Shown here one piece after another: positions 63,301-64,000 of a DNA stretch of 64,000 bases. The stretch covers positions 868,001-932,000 of the forward strand of contig CM082577.2 in assembly GCA_040954595.2 (NCBI GenBank), given 5' to 3'. This DNA comes from Balanoglossus misakiensis. Its lineage: Eukaryota > Hemichordata. Both the position numbers and the translations under genes were made by a program. Under the pieces are notes generated by a model. It searched no databases, was not told where the DNA came from, and saw only the letters and a list, made by a program, of their open reading frames with translations. Numbering within the stretch: position 1 is the first letter of the stretch; each line of letters starts with the position of its first letter.

Positions 63301-64000
63301 GTCGACATAGCCTTAACATGCACAATGTCACGACAATTGTTGTTTCGGAATTCAGGCTGGGCTGTGAATGCAAAATAGCATGATGTCATTTTGAATGCAT
63401 TGCAATGTCCACTTTGTCCAGATTTAGAAATCCAAAGCTGGACGTAATAGAGGGAATTATGAGAACACCATTTGATTGAACAACACACTCTTATGAAGAC
63501 CTTAATTGTTGGGGGTCCAGTATTGACTGAATTTCAAGGTCACACTGACCTGTCTAGACACAACCAAACATTTACACAATCGCCTTTCGAAATTGTAAAC
63601 ATAGACCAGCAGTGTATGACAACTTCATGTTAATGTATCTTCAGGTGGACCAGTTTATTACATCGAAAAATCTGCAAATCCTAAACTAGATGGTGAGTAT
63701 TTAACATATTCTCTGGGAATGTTCGAAACTCAAACCAAGATCAGAGTTCATTTCTTGGCTCTGTAATCAATATATTTTCACTCAGATGTTTTAAGGAGAG
63801 GCAAATCAAGCAAAAACCTAAAAACCTTAAGAAATGACAAATGTTTCCTACATTGACAAGATTAACATATTCATCAATCAGTAAGTGGTCTTGCAATAAT
63901 GTAACTCTGTTGTCTCTTCTTCCCTTACCAACTCTGCAGGTTTTGAACCGTTTGATTTGGATACATGGCGAATTCATCAACTTACAAAAGACACACCGCT
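60340..64000 (+). CDS. MCRIP2: MAPK-regulated corepressor-interacting protein 2 (3' partial)
   Basis: Exons 60340-60391, 60509-60584, 61154-61272, 62061-62114, 63645-63692 and 63940 to the window edge give 136 residues so far; the human protein is about 160. Conserved landmarks in order: MYTLNKGANKLRI (MCRIP start), STPKPVFSSVNSKRRP, HEANVRYLSSAWRRIENEL, GGPVYYIEKSANPKLD and GFEPFDLDTWRIHQL. The MCRIP proteins are small, largely disordered regulators that bind CtBP or RNA-helicase complexes and respond to MAPK signalling. The stop codon lies beyond the window, probably within about 15 residues. The start is the ATG aligning with the vertebrate N-terminus; an upstream in-frame ATG at 60295 is ignored because it adds non-conserved residues. 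Confidence 0.9.
63128..63188 (+). repeat. foldback element, right-end copy
   Basis: Runs GAGGTCCAAC ... GGTGAAAGGGTT, the inner segment and right terminus of the foldback family, in MCRIP2 intron 4. Confidence 0.5.

Overview
The window is intron-rich animal DNA. Ten of the eleven protein genes have a recognisable vertebrate relative, and the first is assembled from recognisable domains. Splice sites are GT-AG with one GC-AG exception, introns run from about 0.1 to 2.5 kb, and there is one eukaryotic tRNA-Gly. Gene content and density (11 protein genes in 64 kb) point to an invertebrate deuterostome, either an acorn worm or another ambulacrarian, or amphioxus. I cannot choose between these from sequence alone. 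Exon coordinates were derived by hand from splice signals and reading phase, and every coding model keeps an open frame across all its junctions.

Layout. 235-7174 (+): a 5'-truncated gene for a large membrane protein with galaxin-type di-cysteine repeats, a PMP-like beta-helix ectodomain, eight to nine membrane segments and an UNC5-like ZU5-UPA tail. 8667-11510 (+): coilin (COIL). 12124-16402 (+): mitochondrial dicarboxylate carrier (SLC25A10). 17848-19641 and 19891-22338 (+): two tandem copies of a GDE1-type glycerophosphodiester phosphodiesterase. 22534-24411 and 29969-33286 (-): two tandem copies of an AQP8-type aquaporin. Between them, at 26655-27803 (+), lies an intronless PRSS23/PRSS35-like secreted protein that has lost all three catalytic residues.

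36160-45517 (+): GAS7 (SH3-WW-F-BAR). 49458-50834 (+): a GCNT-type beta-1,6-N-acetylglucosaminyltransferase. 53485-56042 (-): a short WSCD-like sulfotransferase. 57097-58608 (-): METTL26. 59755-59825 (-): tRNA-Gly(CCC). 60340 to the window end (+): MCRIP2, cut by the edge.

The genes are functionally unrelated housekeeping, transport and glycan genes. What links them is shared ancestry: from general knowledge of the human map, nearly all the relatives lie on human chromosomes 16p and 17, and the divergent METTL26/MCRIP2 pair is also adjacent in human. The best candidate for something undescribed is the first gene. After it come the triad-less pseudoprotease, the phosphodiesterase copy with an altered HRG motif, a stop-free 258-bp aquaporin intron, and several dispersed short repeats: a foldback element ending AACCCTTTCACC, the palindrome TACATGTA, and the 11-mer ATAGGCCTACA.
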